A stretch of 15,763 bases of DNA from Victivallales bacterium. Its GTDB lineage: Bacteria > Verrucomicrobiota > Lentisphaeria > Oligosphaerales > Oligosphaeraceae. Below the pieces are notes generated by a model. The model saw only the letters and a list, made by a program, of their open reading frames with translations. It was not told the DNA's origin and did not search any database. The stretch covers positions 1-15,763 of the forward strand of contig JAGCSE010000306.1 of the NCBI GenBank assembly GCA_017964325.1, given 5' to 3'. Below, one piece after another: positions 1-7,450 of the stretch (position 1 is the first letter of the stretch; each line of letters begins with the position of its first letter). A program made the translations under genes and the position numbers.

Positions 1-81
1 CTTTTCTCCTTTAGCTTCCCATTTTCTTTTCCCTTCATTCATGACAAAATCCATAAAACCACACATTTTCTTATCTTCCAT
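1..81 (-). CDS. Partial duplicate of the C-terminal tail of an Rpn-family nuclease (runs off the left edge)
   Basis: Read on the minus strand, an open frame starts with ATG at 81-79, directly after an in-frame TGA at 90-88, and leaves the window at base 1. Its protein, beginning MEDKKMCGFMDF, matches the full-length nuclease next door around its residue 262 and after. A GGAAG at 79-75 lies 8 bases before a second in-frame ATG at 66-64. The copied segment begins just upstream of a ribosome site, so this may be a stand-alone gene for the small C-terminal form of an Rpn protein. It could equally be a decayed fragment left by recombination. The rest of the frame lies outside the window. Confidence 0.4.
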   Translation of the reverse strand, partial: MEDKKMCGFMDFVMNEGKRKWEAKGEK

Positions 82-88
82 TATTGGT
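1..88. repeat. Direct repeat of the nuclease gene tail (partner 287-374)
   Basis: Bases 1-72 are identical to 287-358, an offset of 286. Similarity continues with a few differences to about 88/374 and then stops. The partner lies inside the full-length nuclease gene and covers its internal ribosome site and the MCGFMDF region. Near-identity implies a recent duplication or gene conversion. Confidence 0.9.
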
Positions 89-94
89 CACTGA

Positions 95-352
95 TTAAAC
101 TGTTCCTTGTTGCATGAACCGTTTATTATAAAGGTTTTTCACCTGGTTGAATTGACTGACGGTGATTCCGAGGATCGAGCGTATGCGCACATCGTCAAAT
201 TGTGTTTTCATATTTGCGTAAGTCTCCGCCCATGCCTCCAATTTTCCTTCCCTTCTGCCTTCTTCTTTTCCTTCCCTTCTGCCTTTCTTTTCTCCTTTAG
301 CTTCCCATTTTCTTTTCCCTTCATTCATGACAAAATCCATAAAACCACACAT
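95..352 (-). CDS. Possible intragenic small protein (RpnS-like) inside the nuclease gene
   Basis: An in-frame internal ATG at 352-350 is preceded by a perfect GGAGG (365-361) with an 8-base spacer, a better ribosome site than that of the full gene. It would give 85 residues, starting MCGFMDF, carrying the EGK/EGR helical tail and ending with the parent. In E. coli, small forms made from internal starts of rpn genes bind and block the full-length toxin. The sequence shows the start signal; the antitoxin role is inferred by analogy. GGAGG could also occur by chance in a Met-Glu-Val codon run. Confidence 0.35.
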   Translation of the reverse strand: MCGFMDFVMNEGKRKWEAKGEKKGRREGKEEGRREGKLEAWAETYANMKTQFDDVRIRSILGITVSQFNQVKNLYNKRFMQQGTV

Positions 353-1150
353 TTTCTTTACCTCCATTGTTGGTTTTAGACCGAAGTCTTCGGACAGTAT
401 TTTCAGTTTTTCGTCACAAGACTTACGCCTTGTGAAAAGTACATACAGAAACCAGAACACGTTGTAGCCACGTTGTGGTGGCACCTTGTCGTTCAGACAG
501 ATTTTCCATATTTGAACGAAATCACTGGCGTGCCGTCTATATCGTCTTTGTTTGTAGCATGTTCCCGTCTTCGGCATTTCCATGACCAGTTCTTCCTGTT
601 GATGGACACGGCGGACGGTGTTGGCCATCCAAAGCGGGGCATTCGGGAATATCCAACAGGATATCACTGGTGCGAGCCGTTTGTAGTTTACGCGTCCCTG
701 CATCAACCGACCAGGTTGTGAACTGACTAGGCGACATTGATAATATATCATTCTTTTGTCCATATTATAGTCATTTGTATATTTTTTTTGTATCTCCACG
801 TTGAAAACGACAAGAGACTTGTCGCCATGGCGGTTTGGAATGACAAGTTCAGTCCGTAAATCGTAGTAGATGGAGCCGTCTGTGGCATTTTTGTCTTCGG
901 CGTCCATGTTGGTGACGCGAGGGCGTATATTCTGTTCAAGAGGTTCTGTCCCGATGCGAATATTGGCTTTGGAGAGACATTGCTTGACGATGTCATCTGG
1001 GGCCATCGTGCGGCAACTTGGAAAGATGGTCTTGATGATCCACGCGATGACTTCGTTGATCTGAAATAGGCTTTTGGCGACGGAGTCTTCCTGCATATCG
1101 TAACCGCTGGTCAGTGTTTTGGTCAGTTCTGTTGGATATTGCTGTGTCAT
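95..1150 (-). CDS. Rpn-family recombination-promoting nuclease / PD-(D/E)XK 'transposase'
   Basis: 351 residues from ATG 1150. An in-frame ATG at 1279 would add 43 residues, but they are encoded by very AT-rich DNA that looks non-coding, so the shorter start is preferred; neither start has a good ribosome site. The PD-(D/E)XK-type core shows an Asp in YYDL (D97) and the VEIQ strand (E119, Q121), followed by the family-like stretch YYQCRLVSSQ. The tail from about 278 is rich in repeated EGK/EGR units, as is usual in the family. Family members are DNA endonucleases first described as transposase-like, and in E. coli they promote RecA-independent recombination and act as phage-defence toxins. 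Base composition is clearly more AT-rich than the genes to the right, which suggests transfer. No transposon ends could be assigned. Confidence 0.8.
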   Translation of the reverse strand: MTQQYPTELTKTLTSGYDMQEDSVAKSLFQINEVIAWIIKTIFPSCRTMAPDDIVKQCLSKANIRIGTEPLEQNIRPRVTNMDAEDKNATDGSIYYDLRTELVIPNRHGDKSLVVFNVEIQKKYTNDYNMDKRMIYYQCRLVSSQPGRLMQGRVNYKRLAPVISCWIFPNAPLWMANTVRRVHQQEELVMEMPKTGTCYKQRRYRRHASDFVQIWKICLNDKVPPQRGYNVFWFLYVLFTRRKSCDEKLKILSEDFGLKPTMEVKKMCGFMDFVMNEGKRKWEAKGEKKGRREGKEEGRREGKLEAWAETYANMKTQFDDVRIRSILGITVSQFNQVKNLYNKRFMQQGTV

Positions 1151-1261
1151 GCTTTTTGTTTGTCTTGAAAAAATGAATTCGAATAGAAAATGTACAGTGA
1201 ATAAAATAGCATGGCATTTTAATTTGTCAAATTTGTAAAATATTGAAAATAAAAGTAATAA

Positions 1262-1309
1262 AGAATCATAAAAAATCATAGGAATGATTATGATTCTGCA
1301 TGATTCTGA
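1262..1309. repeat. Cluster of ATGATT/AATCAT boxes upstream of the nuclease gene
   Basis: AGAATCAT at 1262-1269 is the reverse complement of ATGATTCT, which occurs at 1290-1297 and 1300-1307 as part of a 10-base tandem repeat. AATCAT at 1274-1279 and ATGATT at 1284-1289 form a further inverted pair. The cluster sits 110-160 bases before the preferred nuclease start, where an operator or an element end could lie. Confidence 0.45.
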
Positions 1310-1332
1310 ATGACTTTATGGAATACAAAAGA

Positions 1333-1366
1333 GGGCGACTATTCCTTTTTTATTGAATAGTCGCCC
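1333..1366 (-). terminator. Intrinsic terminator of minus-strand operon 1
   Basis: A perfect 12-bp stem, GGGCGACTATTC (1333-1344) with GAATAGTCGCCC (1355-1366), closes a 10-base loop. On the minus strand the hairpin is followed by TCTTTTGT, a moderate U tract. It lies 110 bases past the stop of the phosphoesterase gene and before the nuclease gene, so it probably ends operon 1. No comparable T run follows on the plus strand. Confidence 0.7.
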
Positions 1367-1475
1367 ATGGTAATCAATGGAGCTACAAGCCTAAAGCTTA
1401 ACGTAAATGTATGAAAGTAAAAATATTAAGCCATAAATGTTGTTTTGCAAAGTACAATAGATGATTGCGGTTCAA

Positions 1476-2780
1476 TTACTTGAATTCAATGATATTTTCG
1501 CCTTCGACCCTCTGGGGGAAATTGACGAAACGGATGGTGGCGTTCTTTTCGGTCAGCTCGACGGCGGTTCCCGTCCAGTCGTCGCCCTTGCCTGTGCGGG
1601 AGCCGATGACGACGGGGCAGGGGATGCCGTTCTTGTCCCAATCGTCACCGGGGCGGACGACCTTCAGACGATGGTAGTGGGCGGAGAACATCAGGTTCGG
1701 CTTGACGTTTTCGCGGAGAAGCTTGCACCATTCACGGTAGATGTCGGCTTCGAAGTTGCCGCGGATGAACGGGATGTGGCAGACGACGAGGCGGTATTTC
1801 ACGTCGGGCGCGTTGTATTCCTTGTCCGCGTTCGCGATGACGCTCTTCAGATATTCGGTCTCCTCCAGGCGGAAGGGGTGGAAAGCAACGGTGTGGCCGT
1901 ATGCCTCATGGCCGTCGGGTTTGTCTTCGCCGCAGTCGAGGGCGATGCCCCAGATCGGGCCGACGCGGAATGTGAAGTAGGAATAGCCGTTGCGGAGAGG
2001 CGAGTAGTATTCGAGCTCCTCCGCCATGACACCGCGCGGCTCATGGTTGCCACGTGCGTAAACAACGGGAATCTCGCCGTTTGTGGCACCGCCGGCGACT
2101 TTGAAGAGATTGATGAGATCGCTGTATTTTTCGGAACGGTCCAGAATGTCGCCGTTGAGGATGAGCAAGTCGAGATCCTTTCCGTAGTATTGCGTGACCG
2201 CGATGGGGGCCTTGACGCGGTTGTGGCAGTCGCCCAGCATGAAAAACTTGATGTTCTCGGTCTTTTCAATCGGGCGGAATTTGTAGGTCTTTTTCTGAAG
2301 CGGCTCCGTCTGGGAGAAATAGGCCTTGCGTTTCGTGAGGACGTGGCAGCAGAGCGTGTATTCTTTCGCAGCGTTCAGTTCCGACTGCGGGACGGTCATG
2401 CGATGGGAGCTTCTGGCAGAGCGGAGGATGCCGTTCGACGCGTCATAATACTGTTTTCCATTGATTTCCACCCACATAACGACTGGCAGATCCTGCTTGA
2501 CGAGAGCCATGATCTGGTATTCGTTGCCGACGGCATAGACGACGGGCGGTGTCTGCAAAATGTCATCCGGCAGTTTCTTGGGCTCGGGTTTCGGAGCTTC
2601 CGCGGGTTTTGCCGCTTCGGCTGGCTTCTGTTCCGCAGGTTTTGGCGCTTCGGCCGCAGGTTTTTGTTCTGCGGGCTTCTGGGCTGCAGGTTGCGGCGCA
2701 GGCGTTACCGCGGGAGCGGGTTGCTGTTGAGCGTGGGTGAGGCAGAAGATGCAGAGGCAGAGGAGGATGAGCTTTTTCAT
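1476..2780 (-). CDS. Exported calcineurin-like metallophosphoesterase, copy 1
   Basis: 434 residues from ATG 2780; this start gives a clean signal peptide (MKKLILLCLCIFCLTHA), so the frame's upstream extension is rejected. A Pro/Ala/Lys/Glu-rich linker at about 20-68 with PAEQKP-type repeats is followed by a beta domain (70-170) and the phosphoesterase core. Metal and catalytic motifs are visible: D184-C-H186, GD at 210-211, GNHE with N245 and H246, H335 in VVCHIPF, and AHYH at 367-370. The usual Gly of GHxH is Ala here, but both His remain. Family members hydrolyse phosphomono- or phosphodiesters with two metal ions; the substrate here is not evident. It is the last gene of the operon, 83 bases after the propeller gene. 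The 7601 gene is a close paralog. Confidence 0.85.
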   Translation of the reverse strand: MKKLILLCLCIFCLTHAQQQPAPAVTPAPQPAAQKPAEQKPAAEAPKPAEQKPAEAAKPAEAPKPEPKKLPDDILQTPPVVYAVGNEYQIMALVKQDLPVVMWVEINGKQYYDASNGILRSARSSHRMTVPQSELNAAKEYTLCCHVLTKRKAYFSQTEPLQKKTYKFRPIEKTENIKFFMLGDCHNRVKAPIAVTQYYGKDLDLLILNGDILDRSEKYSDLINLFKVAGGATNGEIPVVYARGNHEPRGVMAEELEYYSPLRNGYSYFTFRVGPIWGIALDCGEDKPDGHEAYGHTVAFHPFRLEETEYLKSVIANADKEYNAPDVKYRLVVCHIPFIRGNFEADIYREWCKLLRENVKPNLMFSAHYHRLKVVRPGDDWDKNGIPCPVVIGSRTGKGDDWTGTAVELTEKNATIRFVNFPQRVEGENIIEFK

Positions 2781-2783
2781 GTT

Positions 2784-2814
2784 TTTACTGGATGTTGTGG
2801 ATTTACTGGATGTT
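2784..2814. repeat. 13-bp direct repeat before the phosphoesterase start
   Basis: TTTACTGGATGTT occurs at 2784-2796 and again at 2802-2814, 18 bases apart, directly upstream of the phosphoesterase ATG. It may be a local duplication or a binding site. The gene lacks a recognisable Shine-Dalgarno here. Confidence 0.6.
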
Positions 2815-2863
2815 CTGAATATTTGGTAAAAGATAAATGTGTTTTGTTGAAAAATCAAGCGGA

Positions 2864-4108
2864 TCAGTCTTCAAGAAGCTTGCGGAACTTGTCAATGACT
2901 TGTGCGGTGGTGAGCGGACGGATGCGGAAGTTGGACAGCCAGATGTGTTTGCGGCTCTGTGTGAAGCTCATGTAGAGTTTTCCTTTATATTCTTGCATAA
3001 ACGGATAGAACGAGTCGATGACCCATGCGCACTGCACGTCGTAGCTACGGGAGATTTCGCTCTGGTCTATCTTCATAATAGCCAAGTGGTAACGGTCTTT
3101 TGGCGAATGGACCATATAGAGATTGCCCTGCCATTCGATGAAATCGTAGCGGGACTGTGCCTCGTGGATCCATACAGGTTCGTGCCACGTTTTCTTCACT
3201 AAATCGTAATACGTCAAAAAGGCAGTGTTGTTTCGGGAAAACTGTCGGCAAAAGTAGTATGCCCGGTCGCCTTTCACATAGACGGCATTCTCCCACTGCG
3301 AATCGTTCGGAAAGTCTGGAATCGACACAAATTCCCAGTTGACAAGGTTATGGCTTTTCATGAGGCAGTTGAACGGACCACAGTAACAACCCGTGTAATA
3401 GTAATCCACGTCGTTTTCCGTACGTTTTGAGAGCTTCTGCATGATGCCGATGTCGCCTTGCAGCGGTTTGAAGGCGACACCTTCCTGCCTTAACAGATTT
3501 GTGACGGCAGACGTACGGAACGAAACGGTCCTGCCATTGACGGTGAAATTGTTTATCTTAATGTCGCTGAACGTCTTGGACTGGATGTCATACGTGCGAT
3601 AGACGCGGTAGTATTCGCCGTCGAGGGCGAGCGTCCAGGCGAGATAGAGCGTCTGGTCGTCCTTTCGGAGGAGGACGATGTCGTAGAGGTGGGTGATGTG
3701 CTTGCCGTCGATGAGAATCTCCTCACGATTTTCCGCCTTGGCGACGGTCTCGGTCCAGCAGAGGTCATGGTAAGTCTTGTCCTGCGGATTGGCGAGCGGG
3801 CAGGTGACGAAACGTGCAAGTTGTTCGGCAGGAGTCTCTTGCTTACCGATGGTGTTGGCATAGTAGGTGCAATAGACGATGTCGTCGATGATGCAGAACG
3901 TGGAGACATGGACCATCTTGTCGCCTGGCTTGGCGAAATCGACGATGGGTTTTTCGAGATCGTCTTTGAAGAGGATTCCGTTTGCGAAGGATCCCATGGT
4001 GTCGTCAGGCGTCTCATAGAGGATTTGGCCGATTGGATGACCGTTCGGCTGGGCGATGGCAAGCAAGGCTGGTAGCAAAAAGACAAAAAATAGGGAGAAA
4101 TGTTTCAT
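2864..4108 (-). CDS. Exported beta-propeller-like protein (sialidase/GH43-like fold), function unknown
   Basis: 414 residues with a signal peptide (MKHFSLFFVFLLPALLAIAQ). The rest is built of repeated beta-strand segments of the kind found in five- or six-bladed propeller glycosidases. The block SHNLVNWEF at 252-260 resembles the S-x-DL-x-NW motif of GH43, GH32 and sialidase-like enzymes, and is followed by WENAVYVKGDRAYYF from 272, with an acidic residue (E274) placed as in such folds. No complete catalytic set can be assigned, so it may be a hydrolase or a binding protein. It lies 65 bases after the helical-barrel gene and 83 before the phosphoesterase, on the same strand, so it is most likely co-transcribed. 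No clear ribosome site precedes the ATG. Confidence 0.65.
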   Translation of the reverse strand: MKHFSLFFVFLLPALLAIAQPNGHPIGQILYETPDDTMGSFANGILFKDDLEKPIVDFAKPGDKMVHVSTFCIIDDIVYCTYYANTIGKQETPAEQLARFVTCPLANPQDKTYHDLCWTETVAKAENREEILIDGKHITHLYDIVLLRKDDQTLYLAWTLALDGEYYRVYRTYDIQSKTFSDIKINNFTVNGRTVSFRTSAVTNLLRQEGVAFKPLQGDIGIMQKLSKRTENDVDYYYTGCYCGPFNCLMKSHNLVNWEFVSIPDFPNDSQWENAVYVKGDRAYYFCRQFSRNNTAFLTYYDLVKKTWHEPVWIHEAQSRYDFIEWQGNLYMVHSPKDRYHLAIMKIDQSEISRSYDVQCAWVIDSFYPFMQEYKGKLYMSFTQSRKHIWLSNFRIRPLTTAQVIDKFRKLLED

Positions 4109-4137
4109 GATGATGATTGGATAAGTATGACGTCAGG

Positions 4138-4154
4138 CAAGGCCGATAGCCTTG
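4138..4154. other. Small intergenic hairpin within operon 1
   Basis: CAAGGC (4138-4143) pairs with GCCTTG (4149-4154) around a 5-base loop, between the helical-barrel gene and the propeller gene. No T run follows on the minus strand, so it is not a convincing terminator. It could affect mRNA stability between the two genes. Confidence 0.35.
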
Positions 4155-4173
4155 TTGATTAGATTTTGTTAAG

Positions 4174-5796
4174 TCATTGAATTTCATCATATTGTGCCAG
4201 AAGTTTCAGCGCATGGGCGGCGGCGTACATGCAGTTGATCCAGTCGGCGTCCGGCCCAGTCTTCCAGTTGCACCACGTTGGAATGCGTCCATTGGCCATC
4301 TGGATGCGCGTCAGCGAATCGCCCAACGCCCGCGCCTTCGCCAAATCCAGCGGATTCTTCTCCAAATCGTACATCAGCAGATAGAAGCGGATCATCTTCG
4401 CGATGGAGGCGTCGACATTCTTGTAGCATTTGTACTGCTCCATCGCCGAAGGCGCCAGCATCCAATTGTTCTTCCGCCAGACGACAAACTGGTCTTCCGC
4501 AAAACGCAACGATTCGCGTGCTTGCGCAATGAATTCCGGCGGTATGACACGCCCTTCCCGCTTCCAGATAGCGGTTATGAACAAGAAACTGTCCGCCGCA
4601 GGATGCTTCGAGAGATTGCTGTACGGCGCCACCTGCGCATTGACATCTTCAAACTGCCCTTCCCAGTCAAGCGTCTTGATGCGTTTTTTGACGATGTCCA
4701 TGCCGCGTTCCGCCGCTTCGCGGAAATCGTCACGTCCCGTCACCAAGCCTAAGTTGTTCAGAAATGGCACGATATCGACTGGCTCGCAGGCGTTGTCCGC
4801 TACGACTGATCCGTCTTCAATCTTATAGACGAGCGCCCATGTGCCGTCTTCCCGCTGCAGGCGGAGGTACTGCTCGCCGATCTTCACGGCATAATCCAAA
4901 TAGGCCTGGTTCTTCGTCTCATTGTACAGACGAATCATCGCATTGCCGGTTTTCACCGGATAAATCATCATGATCGTTCCAAGCTTGGGCACGGCGGCCA
5001 AATTCTTGCCAGCCTCCGTCGTCGGCATAAGATACGTCAACGGAAGATATTCCAGCGGCTGTCCGGCGGGAACCGCTGTCCGGATCATGAAATTCGCGCT
5101 CTGCGTCGCGATTTCAATGGCCTCCGCTTTCACGCTCGGATCCAAATCCACGTGTTCCAGCATCCCTTCGATGATGGCGGAATGCATCTTGCTTGGATAG
5201 CAGTAACGCGTATAGTTCGGGCTTGGTTCGCCTTTCTTCAGATGCTGGATGGCTTCGAACGTCAAAAGATAATGATACGTGTCCTTTGCGGCTTCCAGGT
5301 ACGATTTCGCCTTCGGGGCGTAGCGGTTGTCGAACGGCGGCATGCGGTAGAATTTGCGTTCGCCGCTGACGCCCAGTTCTTTTCCATCCGCATCGATTCC
5401 AACGACTTTCACGGTCGTGTCGCCTTCACGCACGGCTCCCCAGACAGGCGTCAGCGCCGCGTATGGCGAATCCGCGATGAATTCCAGCAACGCGCCGTCC
5501 GCGCTTTTGACTGTAAAGCGGTATTTCACCGCGCCTTCCACCGGCTTGAATTCGAAATATGGCGCGTAGGTGAACTGCCTCGCGTAACCGTTCCAAAAGA
5601 CCTGCCCGTATTCAAAACTGCGCCGCACAGGCAGCAGCGTATCTGCAAACGACCGCGCCGCAAGCTTGTCTGACACCGCTTCAGGGCTGTACTGCCCTGT
5701 TTTCACGATTTCGACGGGCTTACCGTCAATCTGCAGCATTTCGCCGCCAAAAGCCGCCAATACTGACAACGCCAAAATAATGCTCACGAATCTCAT
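4174..5796 (-). CDS. Exported alpha-helical-barrel protein, copy A (function unknown)
   Basis: 540 residues from ATG 5796, chosen because AAAAGG at 5810-5805 lies 8 bases upstream; a GTG at 5805 is an in-frame alternative inside that site. A signal peptide (1-18) is followed by an Ig/FN3-like beta domain at about 60-152 (APYFEFKPVEGAVKYRF, WGAVREGDTTVK) and a helical domain at 165-540. The helices, with QREDGTW at 314-320 and NGRIPTW at 502-508, resemble alpha/alpha-barrel hydrolases, lyases or terpene-cyclase-like toroids. Blocks unchanged in the neighbouring paralog include YCYPSKMH (199-205), CEPVDI (337-342) and an acidic and aromatic stretch at 378-400 (WEGQFED, then NAQVAPYSNLSKHPA). 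These are the likely active-site surface. I do not recognise a named family. Confidence 0.75.
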   Translation of the reverse strand: MRFVSIILALSVLAAFGGEMLQIDGKPVEIVKTGQYSPEAVSDKLAARSFADTLLPVRRSFEYGQVFWNGYARQFTYAPYFEFKPVEGAVKYRFTVKSADGALLEFIADSPYAALTPVWGAVREGDTTVKVVGIDADGKELGVSGERKFYRMPPFDNRYAPKAKSYLEAAKDTYHYLLTFEAIQHLKKGEPSPNYTRYCYPSKMHSAIIEGMLEHVDLDPSVKAEAIEIATQSANFMIRTAVPAGQPLEYLPLTYLMPTTEAGKNLAAVPKLGTIMMIYPVKTGNAMIRLYNETKNQAYLDYAVKIGEQYLRLQREDGTWALVYKIEDGSVVADNACEPVDIVPFLNNLGLVTGRDDFREAAERGMDIVKKRIKTLDWEGQFEDVNAQVAPYSNLSKHPAADSFLFITAIWKREGRVIPPEFIAQARESLRFAEDQFVVWRKNNWMLAPSAMEQYKCYKNVDASIAKMIRFYLLMYDLEKNPLDLAKARALGDSLTRIQMANGRIPTWCNWKTGPDADWINCMYAAAHALKLLAQYDEIQ

Positions 5797-5815
5797 TATT
5801 ATCACCTTTTATTCA

Positions 5816-5851
5816 TTACTCATTACTCATTACTCAATTACTCATTACTCA
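5816..5851. repeat. Five copies of the heptamer TTACTCA between the tandem paralogs
   Basis: TTACTCA repeats at 5816, 5823, 5830, 5838 and 5845, with one extra A between the third and fourth copies. On the minus strand it reads TGAGTAA, so each unit carries TGA and TAA and the tract stops translation in every frame. Its first unit overlaps the stop codon of the upstream paralog, and the tract ends just before the ribosome site of the next gene. Heptamer tracts of this kind are known from cyanobacteria. Confidence 0.85.
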
Positions 5852-7450
5852 TTCATATTTAGCAAGTAGCTTAAGCGCGTATGCGCTGGCGAACATGCAG
5901 TTGATCCAGTCGCCGCCGGGGATGATCTTGTCTTCGTAGTACCACGTCGGAATCCGGCCGTTGGGCAGTTGGGCGCGCGTCAGCGAATCGCCCAGCGCAC
6001 GCGCCTTTGCCAAATCCAGCGGATTCTTCTCCAGATCGTACATCAGCAGATAGTAGCGGACCATCTTCGCGACGGACGCATCGACAATGGCGTAGCAGTT
6101 GTACTGCTCCAACGCGGCGGGGGCCATCCGCCATTCCGCGCCCTGACGCCGCCACACGACGAACTGGTCTTCCGCAAACCGTTGCACTTCACGTGCATGT
6201 GCGATGAATTCCGGCTTCGGCGCAACGCCTTTCTGCTTTAGTATATTATATAGGAAAAGGAAACTGCTCGTCGCAGGATGCTTCGAGAGATTGCTGTAGG
6301 GGGCCACCTGCGCGTTGATGTCTTCAAACTGCCCTTCCCAATGGAGCGTCCTGATGCGTTCATATACAATGAGCATGCCGCGTTCCGCCGCCTTCAAAAA
6401 AGCGCTACGGCCTGTCGTTTCGCCAAGATTTCCCAAAAACGGCAGAATGTCAACAGGTTCGCAGCTATTCGGGGCTATGATTGAGCCATCGTCGATTTTC
6501 AAAATCAACGCCCATGTGCCGTCCTCCCGTTGCAGGCGGAGGTACTGTTCGCCGATCTTCACCGCGTAGTCCAGATATTTCTGCACCTTCGTCTCCTTGT
6601 ACAGACGGATCATCGCGTTGCCGACGACCGCCGGATAAATCATCATGATCGTGCCGACCTTCGATGCGGCGACCAGCCGTTTGCCGTCTTCTGTCGTCGG
6701 CACAAGATACGTCAGCGGAAGATATTCCAGCGGTTCGCCTGCAGGCACGGCCGTCCGCATGAGATAGTCCGCGCATTGCGTCGCGATTTCGATGGCCTCC
6801 GCTTTTACGGAAGGCTCCAGTTCCGCGTATTCCAGCAGCCCTTCAATGATGGAGGCGTGCATCTTGCTCGGATAGCAGTAATGCGTGTAGTCCGGATCCG
6901 TCTTGCCGCTTTTCAAATATTGGATAGCGTTCATTGTCAACAAGTAATGATATACGCCCTTCGCGACCTCCAGATATGGTTTCGCTTTTGGTGGATAATT
7001 GTTGTCGAACGGCTGCATCCGGTAGAATTTGCGTTCGCCGCTGACGCCGAGTTCCGCGCCGTTCGCATCCAGGCCGACGGCCTTCACGGTCGTGTCGCCT
7101 TCAGGCACGGCACCCCAGACAGGCGTCAACGCCGCGTAGGGCGAATTCGCATCGAACGCAAGCTCCGTCTTGTCGCTTCCAATAACAGTAAAGCGGTATT
7201 TTACAGCGCCTTCCAGCTTCTTGAATTCGAAATACGGCGCGTAGATGAACTGCCTTGCGAAGCCGTTCCAGAAGACCTGTCCGTCTTCGAACGTTCGCCG
7301 TACAGGCTGCAACGCATCTGCAAATGACTGCGCCGCAAGTTGATCAGAAGCATTTTCAGGGCTGAACTTACCAGTTTTCACGATTTCCATCTGTATCGCC
7401 TCCGCGATTGAAACCACTATGATTAAGAAAACAGTGACCGTTTTTTTCAT
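5849..7450 (-). CDS. Exported alpha-helical-barrel protein, copy B (function unknown)
   Basis: 533 residues from ATG 7450, with AAGG 8 bases upstream and a signal peptide (MKKTVTVFLIIVVSIAEA). An in-frame ATG at 7510 lacks a ribosome site and would bury the signal peptide. It aligns with copy A over nearly its whole length: an Ig/FN3-like beta domain, then the helical domain with QREDGTW, WEGQFED, NAQVAPYSNLSKHPA, and a NGRIPTW / DWINCM end. The main differences are a shorter N-terminus, a two-residue change in length near WRRQGAEW, and an altered stretch after NGRIPTW (YYEDKIIPGG). It is the first gene of operon 1, 52 bases before copy A, and divergent from the 7601 gene. The pair looks like an old tandem duplication with possible split of specificity. 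Confidence 0.75.
   Translation of the reverse strand: MKKTVTVFLIIVVSIAEAIQMEIVKTGKFSPENASDQLAAQSFADALQPVRRTFEDGQVFWNGFARQFIYAPYFEFKKLEGAVKYRFTVIGSDKTELAFDANSPYAALTPVWGAVPEGDTTVKAVGLDANGAELGVSGERKFYRMQPFDNNYPPKAKPYLEVAKGVYHYLLTMNAIQYLKSGKTDPDYTHYCYPSKMHASIIEGLLEYAELEPSVKAEAIEIATQCADYLMRTAVPAGEPLEYLPLTYLVPTTEDGKRLVAASKVGTIMMIYPAVVGNAMIRLYKETKVQKYLDYAVKIGEQYLRLQREDGTWALILKIDDGSIIAPNSCEPVDILPFLGNLGETTGRSAFLKAAERGMLIVYERIRTLHWEGQFEDINAQVAPYSNLSKHPATSSFLFLYNILKQKGVAPKPEFIAHAREVQRFAEDQFVVWRRQGAEWRMAPAALEQYNCYAIVDASVAKMVRYYLLMYDLEKNPLDLAKARALGDSLTRAQLPNGRIPTWYYEDKIIPGGDWINCMFASAYALKLLAKYE

Noticed and set aside
287..374. Terminal repeats of a complete transposon around the nuclease gene
   Set aside because: The repeat lies inside the gene and just past its end in the same orientation, so it is a tail duplication rather than element ends. 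No inverted ends or target duplication were found.
1461..2975. 504-codon open frame on the plus strand
   Set aside because: It lies antisense to the phosphoesterase, which has a signal peptide and complete metal motifs. The plus frame has no recognisable domain and is a by-product of codon bias.
5816..5851. CRISPR array
   Set aside because: The units are 7 bases with no spacers; it is a simple tandem repeat.
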